Source: Sulfurimonas sp. (GTDB lineage Bacteria; Campylobacterota; Campylobacteria; Campylobacterales; Sulfurimonadaceae). Taken from it: a stretch of 56,680 bases of DNA. The DNA lies in the NCBI GenBank assembly GCA_027063645.1, contig JAMORK010000046.1:1-56680 (forward strand), read 5' to 3'. This document shows, piece after piece, positions 8,503 through 16,983 of the stretch. The notes under the pieces were generated by a model, which did no database searches, was not told the origin of the DNA, and saw only the letters and a program-made list of their open reading frames with translations. The stretch's first letter is position 1. Each line of letters begins with the position of its first letter. Both the position numbers and the translations under genes were made by a program.

Positions 8503-9816
8503 TTAAAAATCAAAGATATCATCAAAGTCATCATCACCTGCTGGTGGTGCTTCATCCATTTTCAACATTTGACTAATTGTTTGACAGTTTACCACAATCG
8601 TATCATTCATAAATTCAGGACTTGGTGCTCCGGTATGAAAAGATTTTTCAATCCAACTTGAAAGATCATTACTAAAGGCTGTACACATAGGGCCTAAAGC
8701 CTCTGAGTGTTTCACAAACTCATCTATATGACTCGCCATATCAGAAGCAAGTTCTGCTAAGGCAATGGAGATTGGGTACACTTCACTATATGAAGCAAGT
8801 ATAGCACTTACTCTTTCTAAATTTGTATAGATCTCTAAAATATCATCTTCAGTTACATCACCATAGCCAACAACAAGCATAATTGAGTTGAGCTTAGAAA
8901 CATACTCTTCTAAATCAAAAAGATCTTCATCGTCAAGATAATCAAACACCTCTAAATCATTCGATTTTTGAAATGAGCTATCTTCTAAAGATGGAAGATT
9001 CTCTGGAGTTTCTTGCATTGAGATTGGCTTAACCTCATCAATCTCATCTTCATACTGTTTTGCTTTTAAAAGTTCAAAAGATATCTTCGTATTCGTCAGT
9101 TTATAACCATCATCTAATGCATTTTTCTTAATAATGAGTTCAATAACTTTTTTTGGTAAAACATCTATATTAACAAGGGTAAAGTATTGTTTCTCTTCAG
9201 ATTCTTCGATGTAGAGTTTATTTGTAGGAGATAGTTTCATCTGTTTTTCAACTATAGCGACCACTATCCTTACAATATCACTTAGATAATTTGATTTTAC
9301 TCTCGCTTTTAAAAGAAAAAATTCCCAAAATTCTGCTAAAGAATCTTCAGAGTCAAGAACAAAGCAGGTATTGCGATTATATATCTCATGACTAAAAAGA
9401 TTAATAAATCTACTACTTGATGTCTTATGTGTGCGTGACTCAAGAAGTGTCATATAATTTTTCATACGTGATTTAAATATATCTGCATCTACAGGTTTTG
9501 AGATGTAATCTTCTGCCCCATTGTTGAGTATATCTCTTCTTTGCTCTACATTATCACTTGTAGAGATTGCAATGATCATTATTTTTTCATGTGATGCACG
9601 TATGATACGGCTTGCTTCGATGCCATCCATCTTTGGCATATTGATATCCATAAGTACCATAGAGTACTCTTTTTCATCACACATTTTGACAGCTTCTAGT
9701 CCATCATTTGCTTCATCCACATGGAAGATTAAACCCTCCTCCGAAGCATAACTATCTAGTAATGCTTGTAACATTATTCTGTTTGTAGCATTGTCATCAA
9801 CAACCAATATATTCAT
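8503..9816 (-). CDS. Large response regulator: N-terminal REC domain with helical C-terminal region and acidic-aromatic tail
   Basis: 437 residues. Residues 1-125 are a receiver domain: acidic pocket DD (7-8), phosphoacceptor Asp57 in LMDINMPKMDG, Thr/Ser switch ISTS, and Lys in ISKPVD. The rest has no known output domain that I recognise. About 130-245 is mixed alpha/beta, 245-290 is a low-complexity acidic linker, and about 290-420 is helical. The protein ends DDFDDIFDF, which resembles the C-terminal CheY-binding peptide of CheZ (also seen on the CheZ-like protein of this operon). It follows the ParA gene by 2 bases, so it may be the output or localisation partner of the array. Confidence 0.82.
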   Translation of the reverse strand: MNILVVDDNATNRIMLQALLDSYASEEGLIFHVDEANDGLEAVKMCDEKEYSMVLMDINMPKMDGIEASRIIRASHEKIMIIAISTSDNVEQRRDILNNGAEDYISKPVDADIFKSRMKNYMTLLESRTHKTSSSRFINLFSHEIYNRNTCFVLDSEDSLAEFWEFFLLKARVKSNYLSDIVRIVVAIVEKQMKLSPTNKLYIEESEEKQYFTLVNIDVLPKKVIELIIKKNALDDGYKLTNTKISFELLKAKQYEDEIDEVKPISMQETPENLPSLEDSSFQKSNDLEVFDYLDDEDLFDLEEYVSKLNSIMLVVGYGDVTEDDILEIYTNLERVSAILASYSEVYPISIALAELASDMASHIDEFVKHSEALGPMCTAFSNDLSSWIEKSFHTGAPSPEFMNDTIVVNCQTISQMLKMDEAPPAGDDDFDDIFDF

Positions 9817-9818
9817 AA

Positions 9819-10571
9819 TTATCTCTCACCTTCAAATCTCACTAGTAGCTCACTAACACAGTTATTATAATCTTTTAAACCTTTAGAACGTTTTGATTCT
9901 AAAATGATAGGAGAACCTGACTCAAACTGTTGTGCCAATTTGATATCTATCCCTATAGGAGATAAAAGTTTTCCCTCTCCAAAAGAGGTTTTTACCTTGG
10001 TGACAGACTCTTTATGCTCATTGATGTGAGGATTATACATCACAGGCAATATAAAGACATCTTCAATCTTTTTTTCTGATTCGTTATTACTTTTATAAAG
10101 TGCTCGCATCATCTGACCAACAGCGACAACACCTAAATGATGTGGAACAAAAGGGATCAAAACACTATCTGCAACTTCAAGAGAGTTTTTCAATAAGGCA
10201 TCAAATGTTGGAGGTGTATCGATAATACAATAATCAAAGAACTCTGCAATATTTTCTCTTTTAAAACGACTCTTTAAAACGCCACGAAGATCAGAATACT
10301 CATACACATCAAAAAAAGCCAATGCAGGAGAAAGGGTTAAATTTTTATGTACTGTTGGTATAAATGTTTCACTCAGTGTTTTACCCTCAAAAATAGAGTG
10401 TACACCAAGTGTTTCATTTAAATCACATCCAACACCAATAGAGGCATGACCTTGCGTATCGAAATCTAAAAGAAGGACAGAACCATGTTTTGCTAATCCG
10501 GTAGCAATATTAACTGCAGTGGTTGTTTTAGCAGAACCACCTTTACGGTTGCTAACTACAATGGTTTTCAC
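9819..10571 (-). CDS. ParA/MinD-type partitioning ATPase of the chemosensory operon
   Basis: 250 residues from GTG 10571. The frame is open to a TTG at 10580, but the ribosome site GAGGGG lies one base from that TTG and about 10 bases from the GTG, so the GTG fits better. Deviant Walker A motif KGGSAKTTT at about 10-18, then LLLDFDTQGHASIG (Walker A prime), and IIDTPPTFDALLKNSL (Walker B). ParA proteins form ATP-dependent gradients on the nucleoid or at poles. Orphan ParA members are known to place chemosensory arrays: ParC in Vibrio at poles and PpfA in Rhodobacter sphaeroides for cytoplasmic clusters. Here it lies inside an operon for soluble receptors, so a PpfA-like role is a strong inference. 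No ParB is nearby. Confidence 0.88.
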   Translation of the reverse strand: MKTIVVSNRKGGSAKTTTAVNIATGLAKHGSVLLLDFDTQGHASIGVGCDLNETLGVHSIFEGKTLSETFIPTVHKNLTLSPALAFFDVYEYSDLRGVLKSRFKRENIAEFFDYCIIDTPPTFDALLKNSLEVADSVLIPFVPHHLGVVAVGQMMRALYKSNNESEKKIEDVFILPVMYNPHINEHKESVTKVKTSFGEGKLLSPIGIDIKLAQQFESGSPIILESKRSKGLKDYNNCVSELLVRFEGER

Positions 10572-10821
10572 TAGTATCAAACCCCTCTAAAACTTTTTGA
10601 AAAAGTTTTTTTGTTTCACCAAATTCATAGGAACACTCATAGTTCTTTTTATATGCCATGATAAGTTGTAAAATTGCTAAATGCATATCATCGCATTCTG
10701 AAAGTTTAAACAGAACACTCTCTCCAGCTTTTTCTTGTAAAAAATCTCTCAATGGAACAACTTCATCTTCATATATTACAGATGTAAATGTTGCTTCATT
10801 ATTTTCATATGTTATTGCCAT
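10552..10821 (-). CDS. Small STAS-like protein
   Basis: 89 residues. The middle portion VLFKLSECDDMHLAILQLIMAYKK (about 36-59, shown to indicate pattern only in part elsewhere) follows the strand-loop-helix plan of STAS domains, in which a strand leads to an Asp/Ser loop and a long hydrophobic helix; the preceding PLRDFLQEKAGES would be the first helix. STAS proteins act as small binding partners in signalling. The usual phosphorylatable Ser in the loop is replaced by DDMH, so it may not be a phosphoswitch. It overlaps the ParA gene by 20 bases and follows the CheW-CZB gene by 10. The assignment is tentative. Confidence 0.6.
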   Translation of the reverse strand: MAITYENNEATFTSVIYEDEVVPLRDFLQEKAGESVLFKLSECDDMHLAILQLIMAYKKNYECSYEFGETKKLFQKVLEGFDTSENHCS

Positions 10822-10831
10822 TTTATTCCCT

Positions 10832-11596
10832 TTATGTTGGTATTTTTATGCTTTTGATGACATTAATCAAATCACCATTTATATCTAAAATGCCATCAAG
10901 TTCTAAAAATTCACTTTGAGAGTCTTCTTCATTAGAACATTTAATCTCTGATTCTTCAATATGTGCAATATCATCAATCGCATCAACCTTAATAGCAAAA
11001 ATTTTATTTTCATTTTCATAAATAAGAAGTTTTTGTAAAGAATTTGCGACAGTATCTAACTCTTCAATAAAAGTATCAAGAGCACCCATTGTATGTGCAT
11101 AAATATTTTTCACATCTATATCAAAAACTTTTTTTGCTTTTTGTGGATCTTTTTTATAGATCTCTAAAGCATCTCCTCCACAGTTATGAAGTTGCTTATG
11201 ATACTCTACTAAGGTATTAAAAACCTCTGTAATATGATCATCATAAGAGGTGAAATCGTCAATCCATTTTCCAAGTTCACACATATGAGGATTTGTAGTT
11301 TTTGTAAATTCACAGCCTGTAGTTAATGAATCTTCTAAGGCACTAACCCATGAAGTATGTGCAGACTTTAGTTTTGCAAAAAGTGTACGTAGCTCTTCTT
11401 GATAGGATTCAAGACCTATCATATTTCTAAAACTGATCACTTTTAATACACTATCTTCATAACTCATCATCCCCTCAATAAGAGGATGAGCATTGGGAAC
11501 ATTTGTTAGATCTCTTGCTTGTATAATTCTTTGTACATGCTCAATACTTACAGCATATTTATTGTTTAGAACACCAAAAACGATTAAATCTATCAT
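10832..11596 (-). CDS. CheW-like coupling protein with an inserted CZB zinc-binding domain
   Basis: 254 residues. Residues 1-62 form the first half of a CheW domain (FGVLNNKYAVSIEHVQRII, VLKVISFRNMIGL) and about 190-254 the second half (KIFAIKVDAIDDI, DGILDINGDLINVIK). Between them lies a chemoreceptor zinc-binding (CZB) domain: AHTSW (His80), PHMCELGKWIDD (Cys106), EYHKQLH (His133, His137), which is the full 3-His/1-Cys ligand set. CZB domains normally sit at the C-terminus of soluble receptors such as TlpD and sense zinc or oxidants like hypochlorite. Here it could modulate coupling between CheA and the receptor. It starts immediately after the cheA stop. Confidence 0.85.
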   Translation of the reverse strand: MIDLIVFGVLNNKYAVSIEHVQRIIQARDLTNVPNAHPLIEGMMSYEDSVLKVISFRNMIGLESYQEELRTLFAKLKSAHTSWVSALEDSLTTGCEFTKTTNPHMCELGKWIDDFTSYDDHITEVFNTLVEYHKQLHNCGGDALEIYKKDPQKAKKVFDIDVKNIYAHTMGALDTFIEELDTVANSLQKLLIYENENKIFAIKVDAIDDIAHIEESEIKCSNEEDSQSEFLELDGILDINGDLINVIKSIKIPT

Positions 11597-14332
11597 CTAT
11601 GCTACCTTTATCTCTTCTTTGAGTTTTTGAGATATTCCAAGAAGTCCAAGAGGATCAATCGCCATAATAATTTGTCCATTTCCTAAAAGTGCTGTACCAC
11701 TAAAGAGTGGATGACCTTCCATAATACCAGATAATGGTTTTTGAACCACATCAAGTTGACCTAAGAACTGATTTACAACAACAGCAAGTAAGTTATCTTT
11801 GATATTTAACACTACTATAGAGAGAGGTTCATCTTCAGTTGCTTCTTCATTTAACATCGATTTTATAAAGAGTAGTGGTATCACTTCTCCACGAATATAC
11901 ACAAATGGTTCATTGTGAAGATACTCAATCTCTGAACGATCAATTTTCACTGTTTCACTTACACTATCCATAGGGATACCATAATGGATATCATTCATTT
12001 GAATATGAAGAAGAGATGTAACAGCAAGTGACATAGGGATTGCAAGTGTAATCACCGTTCCTTGATTTGCTTTTGTTTTAATGTTGATACTTCCACCAAA
12101 GCTCTCAATAGATTTTTTCACAACATCCATACCAACACCACGACCACTATACTCAGTAATCTCTTCTGCTGTTGATAGACCTGGAAGTAAAACAAGCTCT
12201 GCCATCTCATCTTCACTTAGTGCATCAATCTGCTCAGGTGTCATAAGACCTTTTTCAAGAACTTTACTCGCAACTCTTTCAACATTAATCCCAGCACCAT
12301 CATCAATAATCTCAATAATAATTCTATCTGATTGTGCATAAGCTTTAAGTTCTACTGTACCACTTGCACTTTTTCCTTTTTGCTCACGCACTTCTGGCAT
12401 CTCTATACCATGATCAAGGGAGTTTCTCATGATATGAATCATTGGGTCAGCCAACATCTCAATCATATTTTTATCGAGTTTAGTATCTCCACCCTTCATC
12501 TCTAATTTTACTTTTTTACCAAGTTTTTTGGCAATATCACGGACAAGTTTAGGGTAACGATCAAAGACATAAGAGATTGGTAACATACGCATACCCATTA
12601 TAAGATCTTGCAACTGTTCAGATAAACGGTTGATGAAGATATACTTCTCCATAATCTCGCGTTTAATCGTATCGTGAGTCATATCATTTACATTGTCTGC
12701 AAGGTATGGAAGAGAGTTTTTAGCAACAAGAAGTTCACCAATTACATTCATTAATGAATCTATCGATTCTTGATCAACTTTTACAGTTTTACCAACAACT
12801 GCTTTTTTTGTTTCCTCTTTTGCTTCCTCTTTCACAACTTTAGCTTTTGTAACTTTAGGTGTCTCTTTCACCTTAACAACTTCAGCTTTTTCTTCTGTCT
12901 GTACAATTGTTTCTGGCTCTTCACTTGTAGTTACAGTAGGAGTTGCAATCTCAAGTGGCGTTTCATTGAGATAAGCTTGTAGGAACTCTGCTATCTCCTC
13001 TTTTGTATCAAATTCACTTGGCATACCTTCTACATAAGAAGATGTTTTTGATAAAATACTCTTAACACGAAGAAGATCATCATCATTTGCAATATAAGAT
13101 AAAGCTTTATACTGCTGTGTTAATATCTCTTGAACTATCTCTTTCGTATTTTCATTTATATCTTCTTCAGTTGTAGATTCATTGAGCTCTTGAGTAGACT
13201 CTGTTTGAGGAGTAGATTCCTCTTCTTCATTTTGAGAAGCACTTTCACTTACTATTGAGTTATCAAGTTGGTATGCTTCACCTTTATAAATATTTGCAAA
13301 GAAGTTATTGAGTTTTGTTGTGTCTTTATCATCAATAAGACCTGCAATATCCAAAAATCTTTCTAATTGTGCATACTGAATTGTCTCAGAACCAACTAAA
13401 TTCATCGAATCTGCTACCTCTTCAGCAATAGTAGCCAAATCAAAATCATCAGCAATACTCATCAACTCTTTTAAAGAATCTATCTGATGTCCACTATCTC
13501 CAACATTAATACTTAAAAGTGTTTGCACATCTAAAGGTAAGAGTTGGAGTTCATCAATAAAGTTAAAAAGTGAGTCTTCCATCTCCTCATAAGTTGCATA
13601 GATAAATGCGACAATCTGAGTACGAAGGAGTAATCCATCTTCATCTTCTGTACCACTTAAAACACTTTTAGCACTCTCATCACCCATACAAGAAAAAACA
13701 CCTACAACCTTATCTCCAAGAAGCGAGAGTGTATAGATAGGGTCATTTCCATATACCATACATGAATCATCAACATCAAAATATACAGCATAAAAATTTT
13801 CGTTTTTACAAAACTCTTCATCTATAGGAGGGTTTGTAAAAGGGATCTTTGGTGTGTTAACACCTCTGAGCGTTTTCATTGGTAAGTTTACAATAGATGG
13901 GATATCTTCCACTAAAACAAAAGGAAGTTCCCACACCACTTCACCCTCTAGCTCTTTACCCATCTGAGCACTAAGTTCTTGTACTATTTTATCTACAACC
14001 TCTTCATCAGCATCAACAATTTCACCACTCTCTTCAGCCGCTTCAACAAGGTTCATCACCTCATCAAAAGCATCATAAAGGGCATCTGTCATACCATCTG
14101 CAAACTCTAATTTGCCAGAACGTAACATATCAAGAAGATCTTCTGCATGATGAGTGATATTTTTCACCGCTTCAAATCCAACGATACCACTACCACCTTT
14201 AAGTGTATGTGCTGCACGAAAAACTGAATTTAATAATTCGGGATCATCTCCACCAATCTCTTCTATATTTTGGTCAATAAAGGCTAAGTTTTCTCTTGCT
14301 TCACTTAAAAACTGTTCTAATAATGGATCCAT
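11597..14332 (-). CDS. cheA: Chemotaxis histidine kinase CheA
   Basis: 911 residues, longer than typical CheA (about 650). Domains in order: Hpt/P1 at 1-110 with phosphorylatable His42 in AAHTLKGGSG; a P2-like or unknown region about 130-360 containing MVYGNDPIYTLSLLG; an acidic and lysine-rich linker about 360-515; P3 dimerisation about 520-590 (IDSLMNVIGELLVAKNSL); P4 ATPase with N box MRNSLDHGIEMPE, G1 DDGAGI and G2 GRGVGMDV; and P5 CheW-like domain about 770-911. It phosphorylates the CheY and CheB proteins in this operon. No receiver domain is fused, unlike the CheAY of Helicobacter and Campylobacter. The only CheA gene in the window. Confidence 0.95.
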   Translation of the reverse strand: MDPLLEQFLSEARENLAFIDQNIEEIGGDDPELLNSVFRAAHTLKGGSGIVGFEAVKNITHHAEDLLDMLRSGKLEFADGMTDALYDAFDEVMNLVEAAEESGEIVDADEEVVDKIVQELSAQMGKELEGEVVWELPFVLVEDIPSIVNLPMKTLRGVNTPKIPFTNPPIDEEFCKNENFYAVYFDVDDSCMVYGNDPIYTLSLLGDKVVGVFSCMGDESAKSVLSGTEDEDGLLLRTQIVAFIYATYEEMEDSLFNFIDELQLLPLDVQTLLSINVGDSGHQIDSLKELMSIADDFDLATIAEEVADSMNLVGSETIQYAQLERFLDIAGLIDDKDTTKLNNFFANIYKGEAYQLDNSIVSESASQNEEEESTPQTESTQELNESTTEEDINENTKEIVQEILTQQYKALSYIANDDDLLRVKSILSKTSSYVEGMPSEFDTKEEIAEFLQAYLNETPLEIATPTVTTSEEPETIVQTEEKAEVVKVKETPKVTKAKVVKEEAKEETKKAVVGKTVKVDQESIDSLMNVIGELLVAKNSLPYLADNVNDMTHDTIKREIMEKYIFINRLSEQLQDLIMGMRMLPISYVFDRYPKLVRDIAKKLGKKVKLEMKGGDTKLDKNMIEMLADPMIHIMRNSLDHGIEMPEVREQKGKSASGTVELKAYAQSDRIIIEIIDDGAGINVERVASKVLEKGLMTPEQIDALSEDEMAELVLLPGLSTAEEITEYSGRGVGMDVVKKSIESFGGSINIKTKANQGTVITLAIPMSLAVTSLLHIQMNDIHYGIPMDSVSETVKIDRSEIEYLHNEPFVYIRGEVIPLLFIKSMLNEEATEDEPLSIVVLNIKDNLLAVVVNQFLGQLDVVQKPLSGIMEGHPLFSGTALLGNGQIIMAIDPLGLLGISQKLKEEIKVA

Positions 14333-14341
14333 AATTTCTCC

Positions 14342-14707
14342 TTAACTCTTTACTAAAATATCAATATATGCTTGAAGTTGATCAGGCTTAATTGGCTTGG
14401 TCTCAAAAAGATTGGCACCAACCTTATAAGCATTAATCTTATCTTCCTCTTTTGCTTGTGTAGTTACCATTATGATTGGCACCACTTTATGATCCTCTTG
14501 TTTGCGTAAATCTTTTATAAAAGAGTATCCATCCATAATAGGCATATTGACATCAACCAAATAAAGATCTATGCTATTATCTAGGCTTTTTTCCAATGCT
14601 TCCATTCCATTTTCAGCCTCTAATATATCAATTCCCATAGACTTTAAAATAGCCCCGTGATAATTTCGAACTGTTTTAGAATCATCTACTACCATTACTG
14701 TTGCCAT
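14342..14707 (-). CDS. CheY-type single-domain response regulator (first copy)
   Basis: 121 residues from the ATG at 14707; another ATG directly before it (14710) is only three bases from the ribosome site AGGAG, so the second ATG fits better. Receiver hallmarks: VDDS (acidic pair 8-9), phosphoacceptor Asp52 in LVDVNMPIMDG, VTTQ switch and the conserved lysine in ETKPIKPDQL. It has no output domain, so it acts by protein contact. It lies between the CheZ-like gene and cheA (9 bases to each). Confidence 0.92.
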   Translation of the reverse strand: MATVMVVDDSKTVRNYHGAILKSMGIDILEAENGMEALEKSLDNSIDLYLVDVNMPIMDGYSFIKDLRKQEDHKVVPIIMVTTQAKEEDKINAYKVGANLFETKPIKPDQLQAYIDILVKS

Positions 14708-14716
14708 CATACTCTC

Positions 14717-15109
14717 CTAAAAAAATTCTATTGCATCATCTGCATCTTCAAGTGCAGACTTTCCAGAGAATCTATCTTTTTTATCTTGTGCTTCTTTGAG
14801 TGTTGCATCTAACTTCTCTTGTAATTTTGTAATACTCTCAGTTGCTAAGTTTTCATCATTTTTGTAAGTATGAGAAAATACTTCTATAGCACTTCTCATA
14901 CTATCAATCGCCTCAATCGTTGCATTTAACTGTTGTGAGACAATATCTTGGTATTGCATTGCAGTCAAGACATCATCATCAACTTCTAAATTATTTTTTT
15001 CTATAAAACCATTTATCTTCACAATCGAATCATGCGAAAGATTAACAACATCTTCTTGAACATTTTTTATATGTTCTAACAAAGAGTCTAAAGAGTTTAA
15101 AATCAACAT
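14717..15109 (-). CDS. CheZ-like phosphatase of CheY
   Basis: 130 residues, mostly helical. The segment AMQYQDIVSQQL (50-61) matches the active-site helix of CheZ (QDFQDLTGQ in E. coli), including the catalytic D-x3-Q spacing: Asp55 and Gln59 correspond to Asp143 and Gln147. A flexible stretch follows and the protein ends SALEDADDAIEFF, which resembles the C-terminal CheY-binding peptide of CheZ. It is shorter than E. coli CheZ (214) and would be a divergent member like the one in Helicobacter (HP0170). Flanked by two cheY genes, it probably dephosphorylates one of them. Confidence 0.78.
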   Translation of the reverse strand: MLILNSLDSLLEHIKNVQEDVVNLSHDSIVKINGFIEKNNLEVDDDVLTAMQYQDIVSQQLNATIEAIDSMRSAIEVFSHTYKNDENLATESITKLQEKLDATLKEAQDKKDRFSGKSALEDADDAIEFF

Positions 15110-15123
15110 TTATACACCTTTAC

Positions 15124-15498
15124 CTATGCAGGTAGTCTTAAAACTCTAGTAATAGCTTGTTTTAACTGTGCAGGATTAAATGGTTTTACAATCCATCCTG
15201 TTAAGCCTAATGCTTTACCTTGTTGTTTTAATTCTGCCTTTGTTTCTGTCGTAAGCATTAAACATGGCGTTCTCTTTGTTGAGGGAACTTCACGAAGAGC
15301 TTTTAAAAACTCAAAACCGTTCATCACAGGCATATTTAAATCGGTAATGATTAAGTCTGGTGTCATACCAGCTTTAATCTCTGCAAGTGCTACCTGTGCT
15401 TCTGTATATTGTTTTACTTCTATTGGCATGGAGCTTGTTACCATCTTTGTTGATGCTAATGCTGTCTCGCTATCGTCTACAAATATTACTAATGGCAT
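15124..15498 (-). CDS. CheY-type single-domain response regulator (second copy)
   Basis: 124 residues. Receiver domain with VDDS at 7-10, phosphoacceptor Asp53 in IITDLNMPVMNG, TTET switch and conserved Lys in IVKPFNPAQL. GGAGAAGAT lies just before the ATG. The central loop has NGF where most CheY have DGF/DGY. Located between cheR and the CheZ-like gene, 8 and 14 bases away. Together with the other copy and the large regulator it gives this kinase three receivers plus CheB. Confidence 0.92.
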   Translation of the reverse strand: MPLVIFVDDSETALASTKMVTSSMPIEVKQYTEAQVALAEIKAGMTPDLIITDLNMPVMNGFEFLKALREVPSTKRTPCLMLTTETKAELKQQGKALGLTGWIVKPFNPAQLKQAITRVLRLPA

Positions 15499-15506
15499 AT
15501 CTTCTC

Positions 15507-16337
15507 CTATTTTTGATAAATTAATGTTGAATCTATTTTTTTTGCTTTAAATACTGAAACAATTCGGCTCATATACTCAGCATGTCCTAAAAGAACATAA
15601 CCACCAGGATTGAGCATATCATAAAATGTCATAGCAACCTCTTTACGAGATGCATCATCAAAATAGATAAGCATATTTCTTGAAAAGATCACATCGAACT
15701 TTCCAAGCTTACGCATCTGTGTTTTGTCAAACACATTTGCTACTTTAAAATCAACCGTACCTTGAAGATCTTCCCCTAATTCATAACCAAGCTTTTTTTT
15801 CACAAACCATCTATTAAGTATAGGTTTTGGTATCGCATGGATTGAACGGTCTGTATATTTTGCTGCTTTCGCTTTTTCGATCACTGTTGAGTCTATATCT
15901 ATCCCAACCACTTCTATATCTCTCTCTTCTACGACTTTACCCTCTTCTACTATATGAAGAATCATCGAATAAGGTTCTTCCCCTGTTGAACAAGGAGAAG
16001 ATAATATACGTAGCGGTTTGCCTGCAGGCATTTTCGCATGTAACTCTGGTAGTATTTTATTAACAAGAACTTCAAACTGATCTTTTTCTCTAAAAAAGTA
16101 TGTTTCATTTACAGTGATGGCGTTCATCAGCTCTTGAAATTCATCACCATCTTTGTCGTCAAAACGTAACTTAAAGAAGTATTTTCTAAAACTATCCATA
16201 CCAAGCTCATCTGCTCGTCTATCTATATACTTTGCAAGTTTATCAAAGTGTTTCTCTTCTTCGAGATATATTCCACTCTTTCTATAAATAAATTCACCGA
16301 TTTTTGCAAAATTTTCTTTTGATAAAAGGCGTGCCAT
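15507..16337 (-). CDS. cheR: Chemoreceptor methyltransferase CheR (first copy)
   Basis: 276 residues. N-terminal helical domain (1-80) and a SAM-dependent methyltransferase domain: NAITVNETYFFREKDQF, RILSSPCSTGEEPYS (SAM motif I), VVGIDIDSTVIEKAK, and FDVIFSRNMLIYFD. It methylates glutamates in the receptor helices. About 40 percent of positions appear the same as in the second CheR at 37373-38203 by eye. It follows the HEAT-repeat gene by 6 bases. Confidence 0.94.
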   Translation of the reverse strand: MARLLSKENFAKIGEFIYRKSGIYLEEEKHFDKLAKYIDRRADELGMDSFRKYFFKLRFDDKDGDEFQELMNAITVNETYFFREKDQFEVLVNKILPELHAKMPAGKPLRILSSPCSTGEEPYSMILHIVEEGKVVEERDIEVVGIDIDSTVIEKAKAAKYTDRSIHAIPKPILNRWFVKKKLGYELGEDLQGTVDFKVANVFDKTQMRKLGKFDVIFSRNMLIYFDDASRKEVAMTFYDMLNPGGYVLLGHAEYMSRIVSVFKAKKIDSTLIYQK

Positions 16338-16343
16338 CTTTTC

Positions 16344-16967
16344 TTATCCTTTTATCAATTTTATTGCACCATCCACTGCAAACTCAGCATAAAAGTCTCC
16401 AGCAAATCGTTCTTTTAAAGATTCTAAAAGTGGTATATCTTCCACCTCTCCAATCTCTCCCATATAATCAACTGCAGTCATTGCTACATTGATATCTTCT
16501 TCATTTTCTAAGAGTTCCACAAGCATGTCTCGTGATTCTGAAAAATCTACATCTCCCAAAACATTGATAGCAAAAATTCTCAAGTCCCTATCATCACCTA
16601 TCAAAAACTTCACTATATAGTATTTGATAGAATCACCAAAGTTTCTCAATATTGAGATTCCAAGATTTCTAATATAGGCATTACTAAGCTTTAGGAGATC
16701 CATAATCTCTTCTATGGGAGCATCATCAGGGTCCATACTTGAGATAACAGCAGCAATTTTTGTTGATGTTTGAGTATCTGTATCTTCATTTCTTATAGAC
16801 TCTACAAGAAATTTTCCTCCTCCATCAAACTTCGCAATCTCTTCTATCGCATAATCTCTTGCATCACTCGCTTGGGCGGAATAAAAGAATTCTGTAGCAT
16901 CGCGAAGAGTTGAAAATACCGGAAACTCTTCAACTTCTTGGCTTGTGTGTTGTTTAATTAATGCCAT
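16344..16967 (-). CDS. HEAT-repeat protein in the chemosensory operon
   Basis: 207 residues, all helical, with about four to five HEAT-type repeats from residue 35 onward, visible as recurring D-x-R/x-x-A-I-x-x-L-G patterns (SNAYIRNLGISILRNFG, DRDLRIFAINVLGDVD, EDINVAMTAVDYMGEIG). It forms a curved scaffold for protein binding. Located between cheB and cheR, it may bind them or the receptors. HEAT proteins are not part of classic chemotaxis sets. Unlike cyanobacterial lyases of this fold, nothing here suggests catalysis. Confidence 0.82.
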   Translation of the reverse strand: MALIKQHTSQEVEEFPVFSTLRDATEFFYSAQASDARDYAIEEIAKFDGGGKFLVESIRNEDTDTQTSTKIAAVISSMDPDDAPIEEIMDLLKLSNAYIRNLGISILRNFGDSIKYYIVKFLIGDDRDLRIFAINVLGDVDFSESRDMLVELLENEEDINVAMTAVDYMGEIGEVEDIPLLESLKERFAGDFYAEFAVDGAIKLIKG

Positions 16968-16983
16968 CTATTCCCCTTACCTT

